Shown here: piece after piece, positions 1 through 6,943 of the stretch
How the letters are laid out: each line of letters starts with the position of its first letter
Numbering within the stretch: the stretch's first letter is position 1
Assembly (NCBI GenBank): GCA_947632685.1
Contig: CANRQD010000041.1
Coordinates: forward strand, 1-10,757
From: an uncultured Bacilli bacterium
GTDB taxonomy: Bacteria > Bacillota_I > Bacilli_A > RF39 > UBA660
DNA: 10,757 bases
Direction: 5' to 3'
Notes under the pieces: model-generated
Told to the model about the DNA's origin: nothing
What the model saw: only the letters and a program-made list of their open reading frames with translations
Database searches by the model: none
Made by a program: the position numbers and the translations under genes

Positions 1-36
1 AATTATCAAAGTTCAATTTTTAAAAGTTGCATAAGA

Positions 37-63
37 AAACCTCTAGAAAAATTCTAGGGGTTT
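37..63. terminator. Strong hairpin, possible terminator
   Basis: A 12-bp stem (37-48 with 52-63, one G-T pair) closes on a 3-base loop. The plus side lacks a run of T. The minus side continues into TTTTCTTAT, so it works best as a minus-strand terminator. It lies about 130 bases beyond the end of the minus-strand gene at 193-981, with weaker hairpins between. It could also be the edge of a repeated element. Confidence 0.45.
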
Positions 64-75
64 GTCAACAGTCTG

Positions 76-98
76 ACACATCATATTGATGTGTTTTC
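76..98 (+). terminator. Hairpin followed by T-run, plus-strand terminator
   Basis: An 8-bp stem (76-83 with 87-94) has the loop TAT and is followed by TTT. It would end a plus-strand transcript entering from left of the window. It sits 13 bases after the first hairpin, so the pair may form a back-to-back terminator between two convergent units. Confidence 0.5.
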
Positions 99-150
99 TA
101 GTATTTTATATTGTTGTAGTTGGATTCATATACTTAATAAAAGTATATCA

Positions 151-171
151 AAAGGAAGATATTAGCTCTTC
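151..171 (-). terminator. Weak hairpin after the 193-981 gene
   Basis: A 5-bp stem (155-159 with 167-171) with a 7-base loop is followed on the minus strand by CTTTTG. It is the nearest candidate terminator to the stop codon at 193. Another AT-only hairpin lies at 128-148 without a T-run. Both are weak. Confidence 0.25.
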
Positions 172-192
172 ATTTTCTTTATAATTTAAAAT

Positions 193-981
193 TTAATTTA
201 TTAGCGATTTTATAAATATTTTTCTACTTTTTTCTTGTTCTTCTTCAAGTATTTTTCTTTGATTTTTAGATAAACTAACATTTCCTTGATGATAGTTATA
301 AATTAAATCTTTTACTTGTAATGCTCGACTAGGATATATTTCTCCTATAAACAAATCATTTTTATATAAAGAATGTTTTGACATTTTAAATGTTAAGTAT
401 GTAGATAAATCATTTGCTGTAGCGAGTTTTTCATCTAAATCATTAATATTATAAATAGTTGGTTTAATTAAACGACTTATATCACTTTTTAAAATATTAC
501 CATTATCATCTAATTTAATATCTAAATCATCAAGAATTTCTTGAATAGCATGACTATCTTTATTACTAATTTTTTCAATAATATTTAATAATAAATTGAT
601 TTTATTTTTTACAATATTTGTATATTTATTAAAGTATTCTAAAGTATATGGTTCAAAATAATATCTTGCAGAACTTATATTATCATAAAATCTTTGATGA
701 TAATTTTTTATATCTTGCTCTGTCCATTCTAAAATATTATTATTTCTTTTTGGTTGGGAATTTTCAATTTTTTTCTTTAATTCAGGATTTTCTTCAATAA
801 ATTTTTGTTCAAGATAACTTTCTATTTTTTCTTTTGTAACAACTACTTTTTTATCATTAACCTCTGTTTTTATTTCATTAATTGGTTTATTTAAAATATC
901 TTCTAGAATAGTAACTACAATTTTTGAATCATAATATTTACTTTTTTTATTAAAATAAGTTTCAATGTTTATATCTTCCAT
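193..981 (-). CDS. Hypothetical protein, 262 aa, charged and largely helical
   Basis: I do not recognise this protein. The ATG at 981 is preceded by AAGAGG seven to eight bases upstream, which supports the start. The product is soluble-looking: no signal peptide, no membrane segment and no cysteines. It is rich in Lys, Glu, Asn and Ile, with long stretches that look helical. Residues about 25-80 are highly charged. Residues about 85-150 contain an aromatic-rich segment (HQRFYDN, ARYYFEPY, LEYF) followed by amphipathic helix. The C-terminal 25 residues (KNQRKILEEEQEKSRK) could form a coiled coil. The gene stands alone: it ends near hairpins at 1-171 and diverges from the surface-protein gene. 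Its codon use and AT content match its neighbours. It could be a lineage-specific protein. No function is proposed. Confidence 0.75.
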   Translation of the reverse strand: MEDINIETYFNKKSKYYDSKIVVTILEDILNKPINEIKTEVNDKKVVVTKEKIESYLEQKFIEENPELKKKIENSQPKRNNNILEWTEQDIKNYHQRFYDNISSARYYFEPYTLEYFNKYTNIVKNKINLLLNIIEKISNKDSHAIQEILDDLDIKLDDNGNILKSDISRLIKPTIYNINDLDEKLATANDLSTYLTFKMSKHSLYKNDLFIGEIYPSRALQVKDLIYNYHQGNVSLSKNQRKILEEEQEKSRKIFIKSLIN

Positions 982-1004
982 AATAATACCTCTTTTCTAA
1001 TAAT

Positions 1005-1032
1005 ATTATAAATGATTTTAATTATTATTCAA
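1005..1032 (-). promoter_or_regulatory. Candidate sigma-A promoter for the 193-981 gene
   Basis: On the minus strand TTGAAT (1032-1027) is followed after 16 bases by TATAAT (1010-1005). The start of transcription would fall near 998, giving a short leader that still contains the AAGAGG ribosome site. Background AT content makes chance matches common. Confidence 0.4.
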
Positions 1033-1164
1033 ATATTATTTGGTATTTTTTAACATATAAATATATCAATAATTAATTTACATTTAAATTTTTTTGTGAT
1101 ATAAGAATATTGTAATTTTTTAATTAATTTATTTAAAGTTTAAAAAATACTATTTCATTAAACA

Positions 1165-1170
1165 TATAAT
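1165..1170 (+). promoter_or_regulatory. Candidate −10 box for the surface-protein gene
   Basis: A perfect TATAAT lies 105 bases before the ATG at 1275. No good −35 is seen at the right distance (TTTAAA at 1139-1144 is 20 bases away). Transcription would begin near 1177, just before the purine-rich tract and hairpin described next, giving a leader of about 98 bases. Confidence 0.4.
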
Positions 1171-1178
1171 ATAAAACT

Positions 1179-1274
1179 AGGAGAGAAATATAAAAGGAGA
1201 TATGATAATATATTAGTTAGTTTTAAATACAAAATCTCTCTTGTAACTAACTATATATATCATAAAGAAATACT
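1179..1274 (+). promoter_or_regulatory. Structured 5' leader with hairpin between Shine-Dalgarno and start codon
   Basis: The only strong Shine-Dalgarno sequence is AAAAGGAGA at 1192-1200, about 75 bases before the start codon at 1275. Between them 1201-1222 pairs with 1245-1264: 20 base pairs with single-base bulges at 1208 and 1214, and a 22-base loop. Folding would bring the Shine-Dalgarno to about 10 bases from ATG, a normal distance. Close to the ATG itself there is only AAAGAAA. The loop carries TCTCTCTT (1235-1242), which can pair with the purine tract GAGAGA (1181-1186) or, imperfectly, with the Shine-Dalgarno. A switch between open and closed forms is therefore possible. A four-codon ORF (ATG at 1202) also lies here but is too close to the GGAG. 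Confidence 0.5.
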
Positions 1275-2708
1275 ATGAAAGTTAAAAATATTTTTAAGAC
1301 AACTTTAATATTATTTATTTTAGGATTATTATTAGTTCCAAAAATTAATATAAATGCCGATACAAATGATGTAAAATCCGTTGGTGATACTACTGCAACA
1401 ATAAGTGGCACTAATTATGAAATTAATGAAAAAGATAAACAAATAATACTTACCTCAGATGCAATAGTTGAATTAACTGGTGATGCAGGAAATTATAAAA
1501 TAATTATTGAAGAAAATGCTAAAGATGTATCTATTACTTTAAATAACTATACTGCAATTACAGGTGGATGGGCTAATACTATTGAATTATGTAATGGTAG
1601 TAGTGCTACAGTCACATTGGTTGGAGAAAATACATTACAGGCTGGACAAGAAGCATCAGCTATTAGAGTTCCAGAAAATACTTCCTTAGTAATTGATGGA
1701 GAAGGAACTTTAAAGGCTAAGGTAGATAATGCAGGTTCTATTGCTTCTAGTGCAGTTATTGGAAGTCAGTATAATCATCCATTTGGTGATATTACTATCA
1801 ATAATGGTAATATTTATACATATTATACTGGAAATGGACAAACAACAGGTATTGGTGCTGGTGTTTGGCATGATTCAGTAGAAATGAGTGGTACAATTAC
1901 ATTAAATGGTGGTAATATTAATACTGATGTTTTAGGTAGTTTAATTAATAGTGATAAAGTATATTTAGAAGGAAATGGTAGTGCTGTTGTATATGCCGAT
2001 AATATAGTATTAAATGATGATGAATTTAATGGTATAATTTTTAATGGAAATAACGGAATAGTTAAAGGAAATGCAACCCTTAATCAAGATTTGGATATTC
2101 CTGATGGTACTGTTTTGACAGTTGAAGAAGATGCAAGTTTAACTATTCCTTCAAATGTTACAATGATTAATAATGGAAATATAGTAAACAATGGTACTAT
2201 TAATAATACTGGTAATTTTAAAAATAATGGAGAAATAGAAAGTACTGATGGAAATATAATTTCATCAACAGAAATTGAAAATGTTAATGGTGAAGTTAAA
2301 ATTATATTATATAATATTACTATTAAAGTAGGTACTGGTGGTTCTATAGATCCTAGTATTGATTTTACAGTAAGATATGGAGAAAATAAAACCTTTAATA
2401 TTTTACCTGATAAAGGCTATAAAATTAAATCAGTTATAGTTAATGATATGGATAAAACTGATGAAATAATTAATAATGAGTTAACTTTATTAAATATTAT
2501 TGAAGACACTACTATTAATGTTGAATTTGAAAAATTACCTGATGTTAGTAGTAAAATATACTCTATAGATAGTGATATTATAGGTAGTGATACTATAGAA
2601 AATCCAGAAACTCACGATAATATATTATTATATGTTGGACTTGGATTAGTATCTATAATAGGGCTTATTTTAGTAATTATTTATTTTAAAAAAGTATTTA
2701 AACAATAA
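1275..2708 (+). CDS. Secreted wall-anchored surface protein, carbohydrate-binding beta-helix type
   Basis: This is a 477-residue surface protein. Residues 1-28 are a signal peptide (MKVKNIFK, hydrophobic core, likely cut near INADT). Residues about 40-260 are a repetitive Gly/Asn/Thr-rich region with short strands (VTLVGENTL, LVIDGEGTL, ITINNGNIY, ITLNGGNIN). It resembles the right-handed beta-helix of Cthe_2159-like carbohydrate-binding domains. Residues about 290-330 repeat NNG-x-I units. Residues about 345-420 resemble a divergent InlB B-repeat or bacterial Ig-like module (GTGGSIDP, GYKIKSVIVND, TTINVEFE). The C-terminus has NPETHD (443-448), a hydrophobic span and a basic tail (KKVFKQ), matching a sortase signal of the NPxTx type. 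It likely sits on the cell wall and may bind or adhere to glycans. No in-frame ATG, GTG or TTG lies upstream before a stop, so 1275 is the start. No sortase gene is in the window. Confidence 0.8.
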   Translation: MKVKNIFKTTLILFILGLLLVPKININADTNDVKSVGDTTATISGTNYEINEKDKQIILTSDAIVELTGDAGNYKIIIEENAKDVSITLNNYTAITGGWANTIELCNGSSATVTLVGENTLQAGQEASAIRVPENTSLVIDGEGTLKAKVDNAGSIASSAVIGSQYNHPFGDITINNGNIYTYYTGNGQTTGIGAGVWHDSVEMSGTITLNGGNINTDVLGSLINSDKVYLEGNGSAVVYADNIVLNDDEFNGIIFNGNNGIVKGNATLNQDLDIPDGTVLTVEEDASLTIPSNVTMINNGNIVNNGTINNTGNFKNNGEIESTDGNIISSTEIENVNGEVKIILYNITIKVGTGGSIDPSIDFTVRYGENKTFNILPDKGYKIKSVIVNDMDKTDEIINNELTLLNIIEDTTINVEFEKLPDVSSKIYSIDSDIIGSDTIENPETHDNILLYVGLGLVSIIGLILVIIYFKKVFKQ

Positions 2709-2711
2709 AAT

Positions 2712-2747
2712 AAGATAATTTTAAATTTTATCTTGTTTCTTTTTTTT
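2712..2747 (+). terminator. Terminator of the surface-protein gene
   Basis: A 7-bp stem (2712-2718 with 2728-2734) and 9-base loop are followed by G and a long T-rich run (2736-2747). It begins four bases after the stop codon. Confidence 0.75.
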
Positions 2748-2750
2748 ATG

Positions 2751-2780
2751 TTTAACTTTTTCATTTTCTTGATGTATAAT
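2751..2780 (+). promoter_or_regulatory. Candidate promoter ahead of the decayed gene and envelope operon
   Basis: TTTAAC (2751-2756), an 18-base spacer and TATAAT (2775-2780) precede the ribosome-site-like AAGGGGAG (2798-2805) of the decayed gene. No better promoter is seen before the deacetylase at 3018. This may therefore now drive the deacetylase-glycosyltransferase pair through the pseudogene. A second TATAAT at 2788-2793 would start too close to the ribosome site. Confidence 0.35.
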
Positions 2781-2801
2781 ATTTATATATAATCTTTAAG
2801 G

Positions 2802-2997
2802 GGAGATAAATATTGTAATAGTATAAATGATGATGCAATATTCTGTAAAATATGTGGAAAGTGATAAAGAAAGTGGAATCATTTTAGGATAGAATCCTAA
2901 ACTAAAAAAAGTTGATTCTAGTATAGTAGTAATATTATATGTTAGTAAAAAACAAGAAAAAGATTTATCTAAAGATAATATGATAAATAATGAATAG
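2802..2997 (+). pseudogene. Decayed zinc-ribbon / PASTA protein remnant
   Basis: Two frames hold fragments of what looks like one gene. Behind AAGGGGAG, the frame from 2805 reads DKYCNSINDDAIFCKICGK, then stops at 2862. This is the second half of a CxxC-type zinc ribbon (FCKICGK), with the first Cys pair damaged and no start codon. A +1 shifted frame then gives VESDKESGIILG (2854-2889), an in-frame TAG at 2890, and NPKLKKVDSSIVVILYVSK (2893-2952), ending at TAG 2995. That matches the second half of a PASTA repeat (G-x-I-x-G-Q-x-P ... V-x-L-x-V-S-K), with TAG where Gln (CAG) is usual. Missing start, lost middle, frameshift and nonsense codon together indicate a pseudogene. The intact form was probably a zinc-ribbon protein with an external PASTA domain. 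The 2709-3017 gap holds nothing else besides the terminator and promoter listed. Confidence 0.6.
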
Positions 2998-3017
2998 ATA
3001 TATTTGAGGAGAGTATT

Positions 3018-4688
3018 ATGATAAAGAAAAAATATAAATTAAAAAATAAAAAATTATATATTGTAATCTCTATAGTAATTATAGTTATAATAAGTTTTAT
3101 AATATATATGTATATTCATAAAAATAAATTAATAAATGAAATAAAGAATCATTATGCTAGTAAAGTAATCGTTACTAAGAATACAAAATTATATAATAAA
3201 AATAAAAAAGTTATCGGTACGGTAGGTAAGGGTTATACCTTTTATTTAGATAAAAAAATTATAAATGATTCAAAAGATGAATATTTTAAAGTAAAAGATA
3301 CTAATTATTATTTATATTATAAATCATTGAAAAAGACTAAAAAAATAACTCAGGATAAGATTAATGATAATTATTTAGTATTTAATAATAATATAGAAGC
3401 TAAAAATTTTAATTTTTATTTAAATAATAAAAAGATTATTTCTATAAATAAAAAATTATCATTACCAATAAAATATATGGATGATAAATATTACTATGTT
3501 TATTATTTAAATAGATTATTACAAGTAGAAAAAGATAAAGTTAAAATTATAGAAAAAGAAAATACCAAAGAAGAAGAATCTACTTATATTAGTGTTATTA
3601 ATTATAATAAAATATATGATAAAAATAGTACAAAATGTAATGAAAAGGATTGTGTAGATATTTCATATCTAAAAGAAAATCTTAAATATTTAAAAGAAAA
3701 TTCATACTATACAATTACGATTGATGATTATAATAAATGGTTAAATGGTAATATTCGATTAAAGAAAAATGCTATATTATTGATTACAAATAATAATGAT
3801 TATATTGATGATTTAAATAAAGAATATGGTTTATTATTACAAAATGTTAGTAATTTAAATATAAAGTTTAATGATAATAATACTAAAAATACTAAAGAAT
3901 CTAAAGATGGTATAAATAGATATAATATTAAAAATAATACATCTATAGATGATTTTAAACAAATGGTAGAAGGTAATACAGTAGTAGAAAAAGTAATATC
4001 TAATAATGTATCATCTACTAGTAGTGGTCAAGGTATAGCTGTTTTAAACTATCATTTCTTTTATGATTCTAAATTAGGGGAGGCTTGTAATGAAAATATA
4101 TGTCTAGAAACAGATATGTTTAGAAGGCATCTTGATTATTTAAGAGATAATGGTTATAAGACTCTTACTATAGATGAATTTAGTAAATGGATGTATAATG
4201 AAATATCATTACCAGAAAAAAGTGTTTTAATAACTATTGATGATGGCGCAATGGGAACAAGTAAAATAAATGGTAATAAATTAATACCAATCTTAGAAGA
4301 ATATAAGATGCATGCTACATTATTTTTAATAACAGCATGGTGGAATAAAAGTGATTATGAATCAAAATATTTAGATGTAGAGTCCCATGGTGATGATATT
4401 CATATACGAGGAGATTGTGGAAAAAATAAAATTCATTGTCTTACTAAAGAGCAATTAGTAAATGATTTTGCTCTATCAAAACAAAAATTAGGTACAAATA
4501 CAGCCTTTTGTTATCCATTTTATTCTTACAATGATACGGCAATAGAAGCAATAAAAGAAAATGGTTTTAAAATAGCTTTTATAGGTGGAAGCAGAAAAGC
4601 AAAACAAAGTGATAATAAGTATTTAATTCCTAGATATCCAGTCCATAAAAGTATGAGTTTTGAGCAATTTGTCCAAATGGTTAATTAG
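3018..4688 (+). CDS. Membrane-anchored polysaccharide deacetylase with degenerate duplicate domain
   Basis: This is a 556-residue membrane protein with its bulk outside the cell. GAGGAGAG at 3006-3013 supports the ATG. Residues 1-12 are basic and 13-33 form one membrane span. Residues about 46-107 look like an SH3-like wall-binding module. The active NodB-type domain (CE4, metal-dependent hydrolysis of N-acetyl groups on peptidoglycan or another glycan) covers about 340-556. It shows TIDDG (D408, D409), SHGDDIH (H457, H462 as metal ligands), FCYPFYSYND (496-506) and a LIPRYPV end. Residues 191-330 repeat the start and end of the same domain (INYNKIYD for LNYHFFYD, CNEKDC for CNENIC, RYNIKNNTS for RYPVHKSMS). 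There the catalytic DD is NN (259-260) and the metal-binding middle is missing. The gene is followed after 15 bases by a glycosyltransferase, probably in one operon. The substrate is not known. Confidence 0.8.
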   Translation: MIKKKYKLKNKKLYIVISIVIIVIISFIIYMYIHKNKLINEIKNHYASKVIVTKNTKLYNKNKKVIGTVGKGYTFYLDKKIINDSKDEYFKVKDTNYYLYYKSLKKTKKITQDKINDNYLVFNNNIEAKNFNFYLNNKKIISINKKLSLPIKYMDDKYYYVYYLNRLLQVEKDKVKIIEKENTKEEESTYISVINYNKIYDKNSTKCNEKDCVDISYLKENLKYLKENSYYTITIDDYNKWLNGNIRLKKNAILLITNNNDYIDDLNKEYGLLLQNVSNLNIKFNDNNTKNTKESKDGINRYNIKNNTSIDDFKQMVEGNTVVEKVISNNVSSTSSGQGIAVLNYHFFYDSKLGEACNENICLETDMFRRHLDYLRDNGYKTLTIDEFSKWMYNEISLPEKSVLITIDDGAMGTSKINGNKLIPILEEYKMHATLFLITAWWNKSDYESKYLDVESHGDDIHIRGDCGKNKIHCLTKEQLVNDFALSKQKLGTNTAFCYPFYSYNDTAIEAIKENGFKIAFIGGSRKAKQSDNKYLIPRYPVHKSMSFEQFVQMVN

Positions 4689-4703
4689 AAGAAGGTGTTT
4701 ATT

Positions 4704-5714
4704 TTGAAAGTATTATTATATACAGAAAATGAAAAACTAAATAGAAAGAGTGGTTTAGGTAAAGCAATATTACATCAAAAACAATCATTAGATTATTTTA
4801 ATATTGAATATACAACAAATGAGCATGATGATTATGATATTTTATTAATTAACACCTGGTTTGTAAAATCATATTTTGTAGCTAAAAAAGCCAAAAAAAT
4901 GGGTAAAAAAGTTATATATTATGCTCATTCTACAGAAGAAGATTATAAGAATAGTTTTATTTTATCAAATCAAACTTCAAAAATAATTAAATGGTGGCTT
5001 ATAAAATGTTATTCTTTAGGTGATATAATTTTAACACCAACTTTATATTCTAAAAGATTATTAGAAGGTTATAAAGGATTAGAAAATAAAAAAATATATG
5101 CTTTATCAAATGGAATAGATTCTAATTATTTTAAAAAAGATAAGAAATTAGGAGAAAATTTTAGAAAAATATATAATATTAAAAAAGATGAAAAAGTTAT
5201 TATTGCTATTGGTTTATATATTGAAAGAAAAGGTATCATAGATTTTGTAGAACTTGCTAAAAGAATGCCTGAGTATAAATTTATATGGTTTGGATATTCT
5301 CCTTTAATTGCATCACCACGTAGTGTAAAAAAAGCTGTAAATACAAAGTTAGATAATTTAATATTTGCTGGTTATGTTGAAAAGGATATGATAAAAAGTG
5401 CTTTAAGTGGTTGTGATTTATATTTATTTCCAACTAAAGAAGAAACAGAAGGAATTCCTATAGTTGAAGCTTGCTCTTGTAAGGCTAAAGCTCTAATACG
5501 AGATATACCGGTATTTGAAGATTGGTTAATAGATGGTGTAAATGTATATAAAGCTAAAGATATAGATGAATTTGAAACGAAAATAAAAGCTATATTAAAT
5601 GGAAAATTAAAAGATTTAACTAAAGAGGCTCATAAAGTGGCACAAGAAAGAGATCAAAAAAATATAGCTATAAAGTTAAAAGCTATATTAGAAGAGGTAA
5701 CAAAAACTCCTTAA
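4704..5714 (+). CDS. GT4-family glycosyltransferase, possibly glycolipid synthesis
   Basis: A 336-residue cytoplasmic or membrane-associated retaining glycosyltransferase with a GT-B fold. The N-terminal domain begins MKVLLYTE and has the glycine loop SGLGKA (16-21). The linker contains LSNGID. The C-terminal domain opens with IIAIGLYIERKGI and carries the nucleotide-sugar EX7E motif, E247 to E255 (ETEGIPIVEA). DIPVFEDWL follows. Overall pattern resembles the GT4 enzymes that put sugars on diacylglycerol in Bacilli, but the acceptor cannot be read from the sequence. I chose TTG at 4704: AAGAAGGTG (4689-4697) sits eight bases ahead as a ribosome site. The GTG inside that site (4695) would have no ribosome site of its own. 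It lies 15 bases after the deacetylase stop, so co-transcription is likely. Transcription ends at a palindrome overlapping the stop codon. Confidence 0.8.
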   Translation: MKVLLYTENEKLNRKSGLGKAILHQKQSLDYFNIEYTTNEHDDYDILLINTWFVKSYFVAKKAKKMGKKVIYYAHSTEEDYKNSFILSNQTSKIIKWWLIKCYSLGDIILTPTLYSKRLLEGYKGLENKKIYALSNGIDSNYFKKDKKLGENFRKIYNIKKDEKVIIAIGLYIERKGIIDFVELAKRMPEYKFIWFGYSPLIASPRSVKKAVNTKLDNLIFAGYVEKDMIKSALSGCDLYLFPTKEETEGIPIVEACSCKAKALIRDIPVFEDWLIDGVNVYKAKDIDEFETKIKAILNGKLKDLTKEAHKVAQERDQKNIAIKLKAILEEVTKTP

Positions 5715-5723
5715 GGAGTTTTT
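5702..5723. terminator. Bidirectional terminator shared by convergent genes
   Basis: A perfect 9-bp stem (5702-5710 with 5715-5723) with the loop TTAA has five A on one side and five T on the other, so it works in both directions. It contains the stop codon of the glycosyltransferase (5712-5714) and two bases of the stop codon of the SEDS gene (5722-5724). Confidence 0.85.
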
Positions 5724-6855
5724 ATTTGTATTTATATTTATGTGGTTTTTCCATTGAAATATTTATTAATATTCCAACAATAATCATATATGATAATAAA
5801 CTAGAACCACCATAACTAATAAAAGGTAAAGTTATTCCAGTAATTGGTAATAATCCTACAGTCATGCCAATATTTTGAATTTGTTGAAATACTAGCATAG
5901 CAACTATACCAACTAAAATATATTTATCAGTATCTAGTATTTTCTTTTTAGCTAACATTATAATTGAAACATCTAAAAATACAATTAATGATATAAGTAG
6001 AAAAGAACCAAATAATCCAAAATTTGATGCAAATACAGCAAAGATAAAATCAGTACCTGCTTCTGGAAAATATAAAGGAGTATTATTAAATCCATGTCCA
6101 AATAATCCTGCTGATCCAATTGCGGCTTTAGCATTTTCTAATTGTAAGCCACTACCATTTGACCAATTAAATATTCTTTCAAATCTATAAAATAAATTAT
6201 TACCAAAAATACTAATAAATAATTTATCATTAGAAAAATATATTAAAAAGATAATTCCTAGTAATAAAACTATAGTTAAAAATGCAATAACAAACCAACG
6301 AGCTCTAATACCAGATGCAAACATCATTGTAAAATAAATTATAAAATAGATAATAACACATCCTGTATCAGGTTGTAAAAATGTAAGTACAGAAGGTATT
6401 AATAATACTATAAAAGTTTTTAATATAAATATAAATTCTTCTTTTATACTGGGGTCTTCATATTCTGCTCTAAAATTATGTATCATAGTTGCTAAAGTTA
6501 ACATTAAAAATATTTTCATAAATTCACTAGGTTGAAAACTACCAACACCAGGTATAACAAACCAACATTTACTACTATTAATTTCAGGAGCAAATAATAA
6601 TAATGATAAAAGAAGGATATTTCCAATTACGTATAAGGTCCAGGTGTGACTATATAAATATTCATTTTTTAATTTTATTAGTATAAATACTAAAACAATA
6701 CCAATAAGATACCAAATACTTTGTTTTAAAGCTAAATTTCCCATACTTTTAGAAATATATGTAGATGCACTATATATTGTAATAATACTAATAACAGCTA
6801 ATAAAAATATTGGTATTACTATTTTAAAATTAATTTTTTTATTTTTAAGTACCAT
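5722..6855 (-). CDS. SEDS-family peptidoglycan polymerase, RodA/FtsW type
   Basis: This is a 377-residue multi-pass membrane protein of the RodA/FtsW/SpoVE family. The family polymerises lipid II into glycan strands together with a class B penicillin-binding protein. Several hydrophobic spans start near residue 11. Family motifs seen are FQPSEF (107-112), LQPDTG with the probable catalytic Asp163, GLFGHGFNN, PEAGTDFIFAV, and near the C-terminus GITLPFISYGGSS. The usual acidic pair after FIFAV (AEE) reads ASN here. I chose ATG 6855 over an in-frame upstream ATG at 6900. AGGAGAG at 6869-6863 is seven bases ahead of 6855, and the extra 15 codons would run through the promoter (6889-6881). Length fits the family. 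Which of RodA, FtsW or SpoVE it is cannot be settled. The unlinked partner PBP is not in the window. It converges on the glycosyltransferase gene. Confidence 0.88.
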   Translation of the reverse strand: MVLKNKKINFKIVIPIFLLAVISIITIYSASTYISKSMGNLALKQSIWYLIGIVLVFILIKLKNEYLYSHTWTLYVIGNILLLSLLLFAPEINSSKCWFVIPGVGSFQPSEFMKIFLMLTLATMIHNFRAEYEDPSIKEEFIFILKTFIVLLIPSVLTFLQPDTGCVIIYFIIYFTMMFASGIRARWFVIAFLTIVLLLGIIFLIYFSNDKLFISIFGNNLFYRFERIFNWSNGSGLQLENAKAAIGSAGLFGHGFNNTPLYFPEAGTDFIFAVFASNFGLFGSFLLISLIVFLDVSIIMLAKKKILDTDKYILVGIVAMLVFQQIQNIGMTVGLLPITGITLPFISYGGSSLLSYMIIVGILINISMEKPHKYKYK

Positions 6856-6880
6856 ATAGTATCTCTCCTGTCTAATATTT

Positions 6881-6889
6881 ATTATACCA
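6881..6889 (-). promoter_or_regulatory. Extended −10 promoter of the SEDS gene
   Basis: On the minus strand TGGTATAAT is a perfect extended −10 (TGnTATAAT), which can act with a weak −35. Transcription would begin near 6874, five bases before the AGGAGAG ribosome site. Confidence 0.6.
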
Positions 6890-6943
6890 AAAAAAAGCAA
6901 TTTTTATATATAATATCATAAAATAATATAAAGGATGTGATAT

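Noticed and set aside
1202..1216. Four-codon leader peptide (ATG at 1202)
   Set aside because: The GGAG is only two bases from this ATG, too close for efficient initiation, and it sits within the hairpin arm.
1141..1274. T-box or known riboswitch in the leader
   Set aside because: No T-box core sequence or recognisable metabolite aptamer is present, and the gene is a surface protein rather than an amino-acid or cofactor gene.
4381..4407. Broken metal-binding motif in the active deacetylase domain (SHGDDIH)
   Set aside because: The five-residue spacing between the two His also occurs in family members with SHTxxxH, so it is a normal variant.
6856..6900. Longer SEDS protein starting at 6900
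   Set aside because: The extra codons run through the extended −10 and ribosome site, and the family N-terminus fits the start at 6855.
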